Source: Chryseobacterium soli
Lineage (GTDB): Bacteria; Bacteroidota; Bacteroidia; Flavobacteriales; Weeksellaceae
Direction: 5' to 3'
DNA: 64,000 nucleotides
NCBI RefSeq assembly: GCF_000737705.1
Contig: NZ_JPRH01000001.1
Span: 620,001 to 684,000, forward strand
Made by a program: the position numbers and the translations under genes. Position 1 is the first letter of the stretch, and each line of letters starts with the position of its first letter. A model generated the notes under the pieces. That model had not been told where the DNA came from. It saw nothing but the letters and a program-made list of their open reading frames with translations, and did not search any database. Of the stretch, positions 8,894 to 17,966 are shown piece by piece.

Positions 8894-9616
8894 ATGCAGA
8901 ACAAATATCCTCAAAAACCGGGAATAGATTTTATACTGAAGCAGGCGTTTTTCTATTGGAATAAGACCCTTATTTTCCAGCTTATTTTTTCAATAGTTTT
9001 CTTTGTGGTATTTTTTACATCCATGTTTCTATTTGGAACCAAATATGGAATCTGGGAACAGAGCCAGGAAATGGGAGAGGCTCTGAAACTTGGCACCAAA
9101 GCATATTTAGAAAAAGCTGCGGAAGTAAGTGCAACAGAAAACTATCAAATGTTTATGATTGCCATTTTCGGGACAACGGCATTTTTATATCCGCTGAATA
9201 TTGGATTCTTCCAGATCTTCAGAAAAATTGATCTTAACGAGAAAATAGAACTGGCGGATTTATTTGTAGGATACAATGGCCTTAATTTTTTTAAATATCT
9301 GGGATATTTTATTTTCTGGCTTATGATTTACCGATTAACCGTTCCCACTATTTTCCTTGCAGTATTATGGGTTATTGTAACCTTATTCGTTGCTCCTCTG
9401 ATGTTTTTTACTGATAAAAGAATTTTTGAAGCTATTTCCCTGAATTTTAAAGCCGTAAAACTCTATTTTGTAGAAATACTTGTGTGTGTTATTGTTGCCG
9501 TAATTTTTAAATATATTGGTTTTGCTTTATTTTTTATAGGTGGTCTTTTCACTTTTCCATTTTGGAATGCGATGATTTATTCGCTTTATAAAACAATTTT
9601 TTCTGAAAAAAGTTAA
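8894..9616 (+). CDS. Multi-span membrane protein, unknown function
   Basis: A 240-residue protein with about six hydrophobic segments (starting near residues 28, 82, 133, 150, 195 and 213), no signal peptide and no catalytic motif. The pattern 'KQAFFYWNKTLIFQLIFSIVFFVVFF' style, followed by 'DLFVGYNGLNFFKYLGYF', is shared with the next gene ('DLFIGYRQNFVNILIYAF'), so the two are paralogues. Proteins of this kind in Chryseobacterium are often mislabelled beta-carotene monooxygenase. The gene begins an operon-like run with 9688 and the AI-2E family gene. I infer an envelope role only. Confidence 0.75.
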   Translation: MQNKYPQKPGIDFILKQAFFYWNKTLIFQLIFSIVFFVVFFTSMFLFGTKYGIWEQSQEMGEALKLGTKAYLEKAAEVSATENYQMFMIAIFGTTAFLYPLNIGFFQIFRKIDLNEKIELADLFVGYNGLNFFKYLGYFIFWLMIYRLTVPTIFLAVLWVIVTLFVAPLMFFTDKRIFEAISLNFKAVKLYFVEILVCVIVAVIFKYIGFALFFIGGLFTFPFWNAMIYSLYKTIFSEKS

Positions 9617-9687
9617 ATTTAATGATGTTTAATGGGTTTTCTTACCAAAAAAAGTTAATTTTGGGAAAATCATTAAATATTTAAACT

Positions 9688-10428
9688 ATGTCTGAATTTA
9701 ACGAATTTGATCAGCAGGGATCGGTTCCCAACAGGGATACGGGATCCATTATTTCTCATGCTTTTGAAATGTATAAAGGGGTTTTCCTTTATGGAATTGT
9801 TGCAATGATAATTTATATTATCGGTGGATTTCTGATCCAAACCATTACCGGCTTTAATTCTACTGCAATGGTAGAAGAGATGAAAAGTTCTGGTGGTTAT
9901 TCGAATTTTAGTTATTGGAATGCTCCCGGATTTCCTATGTATGTCACATTTTCAGGGATTTTTGGGCTTTTGCTGGCACCTTTGTATGTAGGGTTGATCT
10001 ACATCGTTAATAAATTTAATACAAAAACTCCGATAGAGTTTTCCGATTTGTTTATTGGCTACCGTCAGAATTTCGTAAATATTTTAATTTACGCTTTCCT
10101 TTCATGGATTATCACCAGTATTTCGCTTGCGCTATGCGTATTGCCGTTTTTCTTTGTATATCCGCTTCTTTTATTAGGATACCCAATTTTACTGTTTGAA
10201 AATTCATCTGCTATAGACGCACTAACCAAATCTTTCAATATTGCGAAAGAAAATTACGGGACTATTTTACTGACGAGCTTTTTAGGAATGATCATATCAC
10301 TTGCGGGGGTTATTCTTTGTGGTATTGGGGTTATTTTAACAGCTCCTTTTATGATGGTAGTGATGTATTCTGCATATTGTGCTTTTTTAGGAAAGCCAAG
10401 ACAAATCATGTTTAAAGATAAACTGTGA
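9688..10428 (+). CDS. Multi-span membrane protein, paralogue of the preceding gene
   Basis: 246 residues with five or six membrane segments. It shares the central 'PLYVGLIYIVNKF ... EFSDLFIGYR' arrangement with the 240-aa protein upstream. The N-terminus is a short polar stretch ('MSEFNEFDQQGSVPNRDTGS') followed by 'ISHAFEMYKGVFLYGIVAMIIYIIG'. Its TGA stop overlaps the GTG start of the following AI-2E family transporter, indicating translational coupling. Function is unknown; DUF975-like membrane proteins have a similar look, but I cannot confirm membership. Confidence 0.75.
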   Translation: MSEFNEFDQQGSVPNRDTGSIISHAFEMYKGVFLYGIVAMIIYIIGGFLIQTITGFNSTAMVEEMKSSGGYSNFSYWNAPGFPMYVTFSGIFGLLLAPLYVGLIYIVNKFNTKTPIEFSDLFIGYRQNFVNILIYAFLSWIITSISLALCVLPFFFVYPLLLLGYPILLFENSSAIDALTKSFNIAKENYGTILLTSFLGMIISLAGVILCGIGVILTAPFMMVVMYSAYCAFLGKPRQIMFKDKL

Positions 10429-11507
10429 ATAAAGAAAAACAGATAAGCGGTGTTGCCATAAAACAGGTTGCCTTACTTGCCATCATTTTGGTATTGACGG
10501 GGTTAATCTGTTTTAATCTTGCCTTATTTATACCTTCGGTTTTAGGGGCTATTACTATTTATGTAGTCTGCCGTAAGTATAATTTCTATCTGCAGGAGGA
10601 AAAAAAATGGAAGCCCTGGCTTTCCTCACTGGTACTCATGCTGGCAAGTCTGATTATTCTTATTCTTCCCATTTATTTTATTGCAGATCTTTTAATTGAA
10701 AAATTAGGAAATGCACAGGTGTATATGGCCAAGTTCAATGTATTTTTAGACAAAATACATTCGTATGTTTATGAACAGGTTCATTTTGACATTCTCAGTA
10801 AAGAGAATATGGATAAATTGAAAAGCTCTGCCGGAAAAGTTTCTACTTCTGCTGTCAGCGGAACTTTCAATACCCTTACGGTCGTGATGTCTATGTACTT
10901 CATCCTGTATTTTATGCTGGATCAACCGAGACGTTTCGAAAGAATTCTTACTTCATCAGCTCCTTTAAAGAGATCGAATATTTCTTTAATCGGCGATAAG
11001 ATGAGAAAATTGATTATGGCTAACGCTATTGGAATTCCGGTTGTTGCGCTTGGACAAGGTCTTGTAGCATTAATTGGATATTTCATTTTTGGAGCTCCCA
11101 GCCCAGTGTTGCTTTTTGCATTAACTGCGGCAGCTTCAATGGTTCCGGTAGTAGGAGCAGCTATTGTTTATATTCCGGTCTGTATTTTTATGATCGCTGA
11201 AGGCAATACAGGACCCGGGCTCGGCCTTGCGGCATATTGTCTGATCGTCGTAGGTCTGACGGATAATCTGCTCCGTTTTACCCTTTTAAAGAAGTTAGAG
11301 GATATCCATCCGCTGAATACTGTTTTTGGGATTATCATGGGGATGAATCTGTTTGGATTTATGGGACTTATTTTTGGTCCTATTCTGATCTCTCTGACGC
11401 TTCTTTTGATTCAGGTGTACAGAAATGAGTTTTCAGAAAACGATATTCCTGAACTTGAGTTTCCGGATAAGAATAATGATGATAATAAAATTGACTTAAT
11501 TGTATAA
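10425..11507 (+). CDS. AI-2E family transporter (PerM/TqsA-like)
   Basis: A 360-residue membrane protein starting with GTG at 10425 that overlaps the previous stop (GTGA). It has about eight hydrophobic segments in the PerM/AI-2E layout: an N-terminal pair, a soluble stretch with 'YVYEQVHFDILSKENMDKLKSS', then C-terminal segments containing 'GQGLVALIGYFIFG', 'AAASMVPVVGAAIVYIPV' and 'LRFTLLKKLEDIHPLNTVFGIIMG'. Family members include autoinducer-2 exporters and Na+/H+ antiporters, so the substrate is open. The DUF3820 gene follows after 3 nt. Confidence 0.88.
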   Translation: MNKEKQISGVAIKQVALLAIILVLTGLICFNLALFIPSVLGAITIYVVCRKYNFYLQEEKKWKPWLSSLVLMLASLIILILPIYFIADLLIEKLGNAQVYMAKFNVFLDKIHSYVYEQVHFDILSKENMDKLKSSAGKVSTSAVSGTFNTLTVVMSMYFILYFMLDQPRRFERILTSSAPLKRSNISLIGDKMRKLIMANAIGIPVVALGQGLVALIGYFIFGAPSPVLLFALTAAASMVPVVGAAIVYIPVCIFMIAEGNTGPGLGLAAYCLIVVGLTDNLLRFTLLKKLEDIHPLNTVFGIIMGMNLFGFMGLIFGPILISLTLLLIQVYRNEFSENDIPELEFPDKNNDDNKIDLIV

Positions 11508-11510
11508 GCC

Positions 11511-11774
11511 GTGGAAGGAATAAATCCAGAAATATTACAGGAAATATGTGTCGTGACGATGCCTTTCGGTAAACACCAGGGGACGATTCTTGCTGATCTG
11601 CCGATAAGCTATTTGGAATGGTTCTCCCGAACAGGGATGCCTAAAGGAAAACTTGGAATGCAGCTTTCAACCATTTATGAAATAAAACTGAATGGACTGA
11701 TGGATCTTCTGGCTCCACTTCGGGGCGGAAAGATTGATTATAGTAAGATTAAGAAAACGACTTACAAATTCTAA
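11511..11774 (+). CDS. DUF3820 family protein
   Basis: An 87-residue protein with GTG start (11511), 3 nt after the transporter stop. It matches the DUF3820 pattern: 'MPFGKHQGTILADLP', 'YLEWFSRTGMPKGKLGM' and 'EIKLNGLMDLLAPLR'. The family has been called a quorum-sensing-regulated virulence factor in Pseudomonas, but the molecular function is unclear. It is the last gene of the 8.9-11.8 kb run and is followed by a strong terminator. Confidence 0.88.
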   Translation: MEGINPEILQEICVVTMPFGKHQGTILADLPISYLEWFSRTGMPKGKLGMQLSTIYEIKLNGLMDLLAPLRGGKIDYSKIKKTTYKF

Positions 11775-11777
11775 TAA

Positions 11778-11818
11778 GTTTCGGCGGCATCTTTGATGCC
11801 GCCGAAACTCTTTTTTAT
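11778..11818. terminator. Strong terminator between convergent genes
   Basis: Perfect 14-bp stem GTTTCGGCGGCATC (11778-11791) / GATGCCGCCGAAAC (11795-11808) with a TTT loop and a T-rich tail. It separates the AI-2E operon from uvrB, which ends at 11832 on the other strand. Confidence 0.92.
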
Positions 11819-11831
11819 CTTTCAACTAAAA

Positions 11832-13823
11832 TTATCCTTTCAATGCCAGGATTTCATCCCTCAGCTTGGCTGCTTTTATGAAATCAAGATTTTTGGCTGC
11901 AGCTTCCATTTCTTTTTGCTTTTGCTCTACCATTTTTTCAATATCTTCAGTGGCATAGCTGGCTTTTACTTCAGCTACTTTTTGCATAATTTCCTTTTGG
12001 GTATATTTTTCATCTGGGAAATCTTTGCTTCTTCCGACTAAGTTTTCGGATATTTTTTTATTCAGAGAGGTTGGTACCTGTCCATGTTCCTCGTTATAAA
12101 GTATCTGTTTGCCACGACGGTATTCTGTTTCATCCAGGGCAGCCTGCATCGATTTGGTGATCTTATCGGCGTACATAATAGCTCTTCCGTTGATGTTCCT
12201 TGCAGCACGTCCAACCGTCTGAATCATTGATCTTCTGCTTCTTAGCATTCCTTCCTTATCGGCATCAAGAATAGCTACCAGTGAAACTTCCGGTAAATCC
12301 AATCCTTCTCTTAGTAAATTAACTCCGATCAGAACATCAAAAAGACCCAAACGCAGATCCTGCATAATTTGGATACGCTCCAGTGTTTCAACATCAGAGT
12401 GAATGTATCTTGTTCTGATCCCGAATTTCGTGAAGTATTTTGTAAGCTCTTCGGCCATTTTCTTAGTCAGCGTAGTCACCAACACCCTTTCATCTATATC
12501 GGCTCTTTTACGGATCTCCTCCATTAAATCATCAATTTGATTCAGAGAAGGTCTAACTTCAATAATAGGATCTAAAAGTCCCGTCGGACGAATAATCTGT
12601 TCGATATAGGCTCCACCGGTTTTCTCTAATTCATAATCTGCCGGTGTGGCAGAAACATAGATCACCTGATTCTGAATAGCTTCATATTCTTCAAATTTCA
12701 ATGGTCTGTTGTCCATAGCAGCCGGAAGTCTGAATCCGTATTCTACTAGTGCTTCTTTTCGGCTTCTATCACCGCCGTACATGGCATGAACCTGAGGAAC
12801 GGTAACGTGACTCTCATCAATAACCATTAAATAATCTTTCGGAAAATAATCCAATAAACAGAAAGGTCTTGATCCCGGAAGTCTGCCGTCCAGATATCTT
12901 GAATAGTTTTCAATTCCCGAACAGTATCCCAATTCTTTGATCATCTCAAGATCGAGCTCAGTTCTTTCCTGAAGTCTTTTGGCTTCTAAAGGTTTTCCTA
13001 TTTCACTAAAGAAATCCACCTGTTTCACCATGTCATCCTGAATATTCTTAATAGCTCCGTTCAATGTTTCTTTTGAGGTTACAAAAAGGTTGGCAGGATA
13101 AATTTGAATCTGGTCAAAATTAGCAGTTACATTTCCTGAAACGGGATCGAAGCTCTGAATTTTTTCAATTTCATCTCCAAAAAACTGGATTCTTACTGCG
13201 TTATCTGCATAGGCTGGAAACACATCTATTACATCCCCTTTCACCCGGAACGTACCCCGTTGGAAGTCGCTTAACGTTCTTGAATATAGTGCGTTAACTA
13301 ACGAATGAAGAAATGCGGTTCTCGTTACTTTTTCTCCAATGGCAATGGATATTAATGATTTATGGAATTCTGCAGGATTTCCAACACCATAAATACAGGA
13401 AACGGACGCAACGATCAAAACATCACGCCTTCCGGAAAGTAAACTGGCAATGGCAGAAAGGCGGAGTTTTTCAACTTCTTCATTAATGCTCAGATCCTTT
13501 TCAATATAAGTCCCGGTAGTTGCAATATAAGCTTCCGGTTGATAGTAGTCATAGTAACTCACAAAATACTCAACAGCATTGTCTGGAAAGAATTCTTTAA
13601 ATTCCATAAAAAGCTGCGCTGCCAGGGTTTTGTTGTGTGCCATAACAATCGTTGGCTTCTGCACGTTCTGTACAACATTGGCCACTGTAAATGTTTTACC
13701 GGAACCTGTTACCCCAAGCAGTGTCTGATATTTCTCCCCGATTTCTATTCCTTCGGTAAGTTTCTCTATAGCTTGTGGCTGGTCGCCGGTGGGTTTATAT
13801 TCTGATTGAAGATTAAAATTCAT
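11832..13823 (-). CDS. uvrB: Excinuclease ABC subunit B
   Basis: 663 residues, normal for UvrB. Walker A is GVTGSGKT (37-44); the beta-hairpin region 'YYDYYQPEAYIATTGTYIEKD' follows; helicase motifs include 'MVIDESHVTVPQ' (DEAH-like box), 'VIYVSATPADYE', 'LVTTLTKKMAEELT', 'LLREGLDLPEVSLV' and 'QTVGRAARN'. The C-terminal UVR motif 'AAKNLDFIKAAKLRDEI' binds UvrC. The protein loads UvrC at damaged DNA in nucleotide excision repair. It is a single gene, convergent with the AI-2E run and divergent from the PQQ dehydrogenase gene. Confidence 0.97.
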   Translation of the reverse strand: MNFNLQSEYKPTGDQPQAIEKLTEGIEIGEKYQTLLGVTGSGKTFTVANVVQNVQKPTIVMAHNKTLAAQLFMEFKEFFPDNAVEYFVSYYDYYQPEAYIATTGTYIEKDLSINEEVEKLRLSAIASLLSGRRDVLIVASVSCIYGVGNPAEFHKSLISIAIGEKVTRTAFLHSLVNALYSRTLSDFQRGTFRVKGDVIDVFPAYADNAVRIQFFGDEIEKIQSFDPVSGNVTANFDQIQIYPANLFVTSKETLNGAIKNIQDDMVKQVDFFSEIGKPLEAKRLQERTELDLEMIKELGYCSGIENYSRYLDGRLPGSRPFCLLDYFPKDYLMVIDESHVTVPQVHAMYGGDRSRKEALVEYGFRLPAAMDNRPLKFEEYEAIQNQVIYVSATPADYELEKTGGAYIEQIIRPTGLLDPIIEVRPSLNQIDDLMEEIRKRADIDERVLVTTLTKKMAEELTKYFTKFGIRTRYIHSDVETLERIQIMQDLRLGLFDVLIGVNLLREGLDLPEVSLVAILDADKEGMLRSRRSMIQTVGRAARNINGRAIMYADKITKSMQAALDETEYRRGKQILYNEEHGQVPTSLNKKISENLVGRSKDFPDEKYTQKEIMQKVAEVKASYATEDIEKMVEQKQKEMEAAAKNLDFIKAAKLRDEILALKG

Positions 13824-14013
13824 AGAAACATAATGTATACAACAAAAATACGAAAGAAATTATTAGGCATCATAAAGTATTTGAAGGTGAAGGTATTGGT
13901 TGTAAATTTTTAACAGATTTATGAGATATTTGGGAAATTATTTTATTTTTTGAAATCAGTTGACTACTAAAATAATCACATGGTTATTCAGAACAGGTGT
14001 CAGATGAAGCTAC

Positions 14014-14036
14014 TTTAAATGAAATTTTCATTTAAA
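14014..14036. repeat. Inverted repeat in the uvrB / sugar dehydrogenase intergenic region
   Basis: TTTAAATGAA (14014-14023) and TTCATTTAAA (14027-14036) are perfect inverted arms with a 3-nt centre. It lies ~70 bp before the PQQ dehydrogenase gene in a 282-bp divergent region with no gene. It could be an operator or simply AT-rich symmetry. Confidence 0.35.
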
Positions 14037-14105
14037 ATAATAGAAATCTGCATTTTTTATGGCATTATTTTTCCATTCATTGAGTAACACCTTAATCGCA
14101 ACTTT

Positions 14106-15323
14106 ATGAAATTCAATCAATTTTACGTTCCGGCATTGAGCCTTTTCTTTATTTTATCTTCATGTCAGAAAAATAATGCCAATGCACAGCAAGCAGGATC
14201 TGATGGAAGTGTAGAAACGGAAAAACCGAATTCAGATTATAAACCGGCCTTCAAAGGACAAACCAGGATTAAAGCGGTAAAAACTGCAGTAGCATATCAA
14301 GTTGAAATAGTAAATAAAGATCTGGGAAGACCCTGGGGAATTATTAATCTGCCTGACGGTAGATTTCTTATCACAGATAAAAGAGGTTATATGAATGTGG
14401 TTTCAGCAGACGGTAAGCAGGTTTATAAAATTGAAGGATTCCCAAAAGTAGATTCCAAAGGGCAGGGAGGAATGCTGGATGTAGCACTTGATCCCGATTT
14501 CAAAACAAATAATCTTATTTATTTTAGTTTCTCAGAACCTTTTGGAGCAGGAAATTTAACTTCAGTAGCAAAGGGAAAGCTTTCACAGGATATGAAAACA
14601 ATACAGGAGGTGAAAGTTATTTTTAGGGCAGAGCCTTCTTATGACGGTGACAAGCATTATGGAAGCAGACTGGCATTTGATAAAGATGGAAATTTATTTG
14701 TAAGTACAGGGGAAAGATCTGATAAAGTAACCCGTGTTTACGCTCAGAAAACCGATAATTATTTAGGAAAAATATTAAGGATAACAAAAGAAGGAAAGCC
14801 GGCTCCCGGAAATCCTTTTATTGGAAAAAGTGGATATAAGCCCGAAATATATGCCTATGGCGTTAGAAATCCTCAAGGAATGGCCATTGATCCGAACGGA
14901 AATCTTTGGGATGTAGAAATGGGTCCCAGAGGTGGTGATGAGATTAATCTGATTCAGCCTGGGAAAAATTATGGCTGGGGAGATGTCACGTATGGAATTG
15001 AATATTCAGGAGAAAAAGTGGGGAAAGGAATTACCCAAAAGGAAGGAACGGAACAGCCTGTTTATTATTGGGATCCCGTGATTTCTCCAAGCGGAATTAC
15101 TTTCTATACCGGAAATATGGAAGAATGGAAAGGGAATTTATTTATAGGCTGCTTAAGCGGAGAACACATCAACAGAATTATTCTGAAAGATCATAAAGTA
15201 GTAGGTGAGGAGCGCCTTTTAGCAGATCAGAAAGAACGCTTCCGGGATGTTCTGAATGGGGCCGATGGTAATCTGTATGCCGTAACCGATAGCGGAAAGC
15301 TGTATAAAGTTTCAAAAAAGTAA
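14106..15323 (+). CDS. PQQ-dependent sugar dehydrogenase lipoprotein (aldose sugar dehydrogenase-like)
   Basis: 405 residues. The N-terminus 'ALSLFFILSSC' (Cys ~20) is a lipoprotein signal, followed by a polar linker 'QKNNANAQQAGSDGSVETEK'. The soluble glucose/sorbosone dehydrogenase fold is shown by 'LGRPWGIINLPDGRFLITDKRG', 'GQGGMLDVALDPDF', 'HYGSRLAFDKDGNLFVSTGER', 'YAYGVRNPQGMAIDP' and 'GPRGGDEINLIQPGKNYGWG'. These beta-propeller enzymes oxidise aldoses with PQQ and Ca2+. The protein should sit on the periplasmic or outer face. PQQ synthesis genes are not in the window, so the cofactor may be scavenged. It has its own terminator. Confidence 0.9.
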   Translation: MKFNQFYVPALSLFFILSSCQKNNANAQQAGSDGSVETEKPNSDYKPAFKGQTRIKAVKTAVAYQVEIVNKDLGRPWGIINLPDGRFLITDKRGYMNVVSADGKQVYKIEGFPKVDSKGQGGMLDVALDPDFKTNNLIYFSFSEPFGAGNLTSVAKGKLSQDMKTIQEVKVIFRAEPSYDGDKHYGSRLAFDKDGNLFVSTGERSDKVTRVYAQKTDNYLGKILRITKEGKPAPGNPFIGKSGYKPEIYAYGVRNPQGMAIDPNGNLWDVEMGPRGGDEINLIQPGKNYGWGDVTYGIEYSGEKVGKGITQKEGTEQPVYYWDPVISPSGITFYTGNMEEWKGNLFIGCLSGEHINRIILKDHKVVGEERLLADQKERFRDVLNGADGNLYAVTDSGKLYKVSKK

Positions 15324-15324
15324 C

Positions 15325-15354
15325 AAAAACTCCTGAATTTCAGGAGTTTTTTGT
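15325..15354. terminator. Terminator between convergent genes
   Basis: Stem ACTCCTGA (15329-15336) with TTCAGGAGT (15339-15347), flanked by A5 and T6, so it can work on both strands: for the sugar dehydrogenase gene and for the TonB receptor gene ending at 15367. Confidence 0.85.
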
Positions 15355-15366
15355 GAGAGTATAGTT

Positions 15367-17799
15367 TTAAAATTTAAAATTGAGTCTTGCAAAAGCCTGT
15401 CTTCCCGCAAATCCCATCTGTACAGGATCAAAAATCCCTCCGGATTCTGTATTTCCATCTGATACATGAGCCGTTTGTAACGTAGGATATCTGTTGAACA
15501 GATTTTTGCTTCCGATTGTTAACGTTAAGCTTTTAGAAAAATCACATCCGAAAGAAAGATCTGTGGTGACTCTTGGATTATAAATCTGATAGTCATCAGG
15601 TCCGCCGTAACCCACTAAGGTTACTTTGTCAAATCGTACAAGCTGGAGATTGGCATTGAATTTATTGATTTTATAATTTAAGTTTAAATTGACTTTTGTT
15701 TTTGGTGCAGAGGCGAGAATAAAGGCTTTTTCCCTCGCGCTCATATAAATATCTTCTTTTCCGGCTAGTTGTTGAGACGTATGAACTTTTGTAATTTCCA
15801 TTTCATTATAATTTCCTGCTAACGTGGCGGTTAGTTTTCCATTGCCTAGATTTTCATTATAACTTAAAATGACATCAACTCCTTTTGTTCGGGTATCAAT
15901 AGCATTGGAAAAGAATTGTGCCTGATCGATAAAGGGATTTGCATCTTGAATATTTTGAGGAAGATCCTCTCTTGCAAAATTACCGGTTAATACAATTCTG
16001 TCTTTTACTTTAATATAGTATCCATCGACTGTAGCAGTGAATTTTCCAGCATTATAAGTAAATCCGGCGCTCCCGTTAAGAGAAGTTTCCTGTTTTAGTT
16101 GTGGAACTAATGCTTTTGCCAAATCACTGTCATTGGATGCAAGTTGGATAGTTACTAATTTGCCACCCTGGAAATTAGTAAACTGCAAACTGTAATATTT
16201 CTGAGCCAGTGAAGGCGCTCTAAAACCGGTAGATACTGATCCTCTAAAAGCAAGCTTTGGAGTAATGGCATATCGTGTCGCAAATTTTCCGTTGATGGTG
16301 CTTCCGAAATCACTGTAGTTTTCAAATCTTCCCGCAACGCTTATCATCCATTTTTTTGTAATATCAAGTTCTGTATCTACGTAAGCAGCAAAATTATTTC
16401 TGTTTTTATCCACTTCCTGAGAATATCCCGGAAAGCCCTGTGATCCGCCTGGCCTTACATCACCGGTTAAAGGATTTGTAACTAATAATCCGGTTGGGGT
16501 ATTAGCGGTCACCAGATTTCCATTGATGTCATACATCGCATAAGAAGCTTCTTCTCCTTTGATGATATTGAATTTCTCATACCTGAATTCGGCTCCAAAA
16601 GCAATATTAAGTCCTTCCAGAACATTGAACGGCTTAGATGCGTTAAAACCTGTCGTATTTTGAAGCAATGAATGTCCGCCGGCATGGAAGTCTGTCGGTG
16701 ATTTTGCTCCTAAAGTAGCATTTACCGTGTTTTCAATAGTATAAGTGAATCTATTGCTTCCGAATGCATTATAAAAATCTACGTCCCAATTAGCGACTTT
16801 AAATTTTAAGCCATTATCGAACGTGAAATCAGAGATGCTTGTGTTTTCAATAGGGTTAAATCCGTTAGGGTAAATTTCCGGAATATTTCCGTCTGCATCT
16901 GCTGTTCTGGTCCAAGCATAAGCGTTAGTATTTCTGTTAGAGAAACCTTGGCGGGAATAGAATTTTAACCCATCAGATAAAGGAAGTTCTATGTTTCCGA
17001 AAAAATAAATATTCTGAGATTTGGCATCACCAAAACGCTGTCTCGGAGCATCATAAAATTCCGGATTCGCATTCCTGATCGAATGTTCTTTATTGATAAA
17101 TTCTACGGTGAAATTTCCGAAACCACCTTTGGATCCTATTTTAGTTCCTAAATTTCCACTGAAGTCAAAAGTAATTCCGTCAATTTTATGATCTGAGACT
17201 ACATCATTATTTCCGGGGCTCTTAAAAAGATTCATGCCATAAAAAGCATTGCCTTCGAAACCTTTATTCCGGTCATTCAGAATTACATTAATCACCCCGG
17301 CGATTGCGTCTGAGCCATATTGTGCAGAAGCACCGTCACGAAGCACTTCAATCCTTTTGATAGCACCAATCGGAATGGTGTTCATATCAGAACCCGTGTT
17401 TCCTCTTCCTTTAGTTCCGAACAGATTAATTAGTGAAGACTGGTGGTATCTTTTTCCATTCAGTAAAAGTAAGGTCTGGTCAGGTCCCAGACCTCTTAAT
17501 GTTGCGGGATCTACCGCATCTGCTCCGTCAGATCCTGATTGTTTGTTTGAATTAAAAGAAGGTGCTGCAAACTGTAAAAGCTGATTGACTTCTACCTGTC
17601 CTGTTGACTGGCTTACCTGCTTGATATCGATCACATCGATAGGAACGGGTGTATTGGTGACCGTTCTTTTTTTATTTCGGCTTCCGGTAATGGCCACTTC
17701 CTCTATTTTTCCTTCTTTAAAAATGGTGTCATTTGCTTTTTGAGCATAAAAGAGGGATGTTGTACCAAGAAACAAGGCACTTATATATTTTATTTTCAT
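15367..17799 (-). CDS. TonB-dependent outer-membrane receptor
   Basis: The chosen start is ATG 17799 ('MKIKYISALFLGTTSLFYAQ'), which gives a clear signal peptide ending AQ; the open frame runs 22 codons further upstream. 810 residues. The TonB-box area 'IEEVAITGSRNKKRTVTNTPVPIDVID' and plug domain 'ATLRGLGPDQTLLLLNGKRYHQS', 'IPIGAIKRIEVLRDGASAQYGSDAIAGVINVIL' style blocks precede a long beta-barrel ending in 'AFARLNFKF' with terminal Phe. There is no CarboxypepD_reg domain and no SusD partner, so this is a stand-alone siderophore- or small-molecule-type receptor rather than a SusCD glycan importer. The ligand is unknown. Confidence 0.93.
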   Translation of the reverse strand: MKIKYISALFLGTTSLFYAQKANDTIFKEGKIEEVAITGSRNKKRTVTNTPVPIDVIDIKQVSQSTGQVEVNQLLQFAAPSFNSNKQSGSDGADAVDPATLRGLGPDQTLLLLNGKRYHQSSLINLFGTKGRGNTGSDMNTIPIGAIKRIEVLRDGASAQYGSDAIAGVINVILNDRNKGFEGNAFYGMNLFKSPGNNDVVSDHKIDGITFDFSGNLGTKIGSKGGFGNFTVEFINKEHSIRNANPEFYDAPRQRFGDAKSQNIYFFGNIELPLSDGLKFYSRQGFSNRNTNAYAWTRTADADGNIPEIYPNGFNPIENTSISDFTFDNGLKFKVANWDVDFYNAFGSNRFTYTIENTVNATLGAKSPTDFHAGGHSLLQNTTGFNASKPFNVLEGLNIAFGAEFRYEKFNIIKGEEASYAMYDINGNLVTANTPTGLLVTNPLTGDVRPGGSQGFPGYSQEVDKNRNNFAAYVDTELDITKKWMISVAGRFENYSDFGSTINGKFATRYAITPKLAFRGSVSTGFRAPSLAQKYYSLQFTNFQGGKLVTIQLASNDSDLAKALVPQLKQETSLNGSAGFTYNAGKFTATVDGYYIKVKDRIVLTGNFAREDLPQNIQDANPFIDQAQFFSNAIDTRTKGVDVILSYNENLGNGKLTATLAGNYNEMEITKVHTSQQLAGKEDIYMSAREKAFILASAPKTKVNLNLNYKINKFNANLQLVRFDKVTLVGYGGPDDYQIYNPRVTTDLSFGCDFSKSLTLTIGSKNLFNRYPTLQTAHVSDGNTESGGIFDPVQMGFAGRQAFARLNFKF

Positions 17800-17966
17800 T
17801 GCTGTGTTGTTTTGTAAATTGATAAGTTGTATCAAAAATATCAAATTTACTTTGTAAATCAACAATTAAATGACATATTATTTAATAAATACTTAGGATT
17901 TATTTGTTTTAAGTGAATATTAGGAATATTTTTATTTAAAATAAATAAAAAGCGTTTTTTCTACTA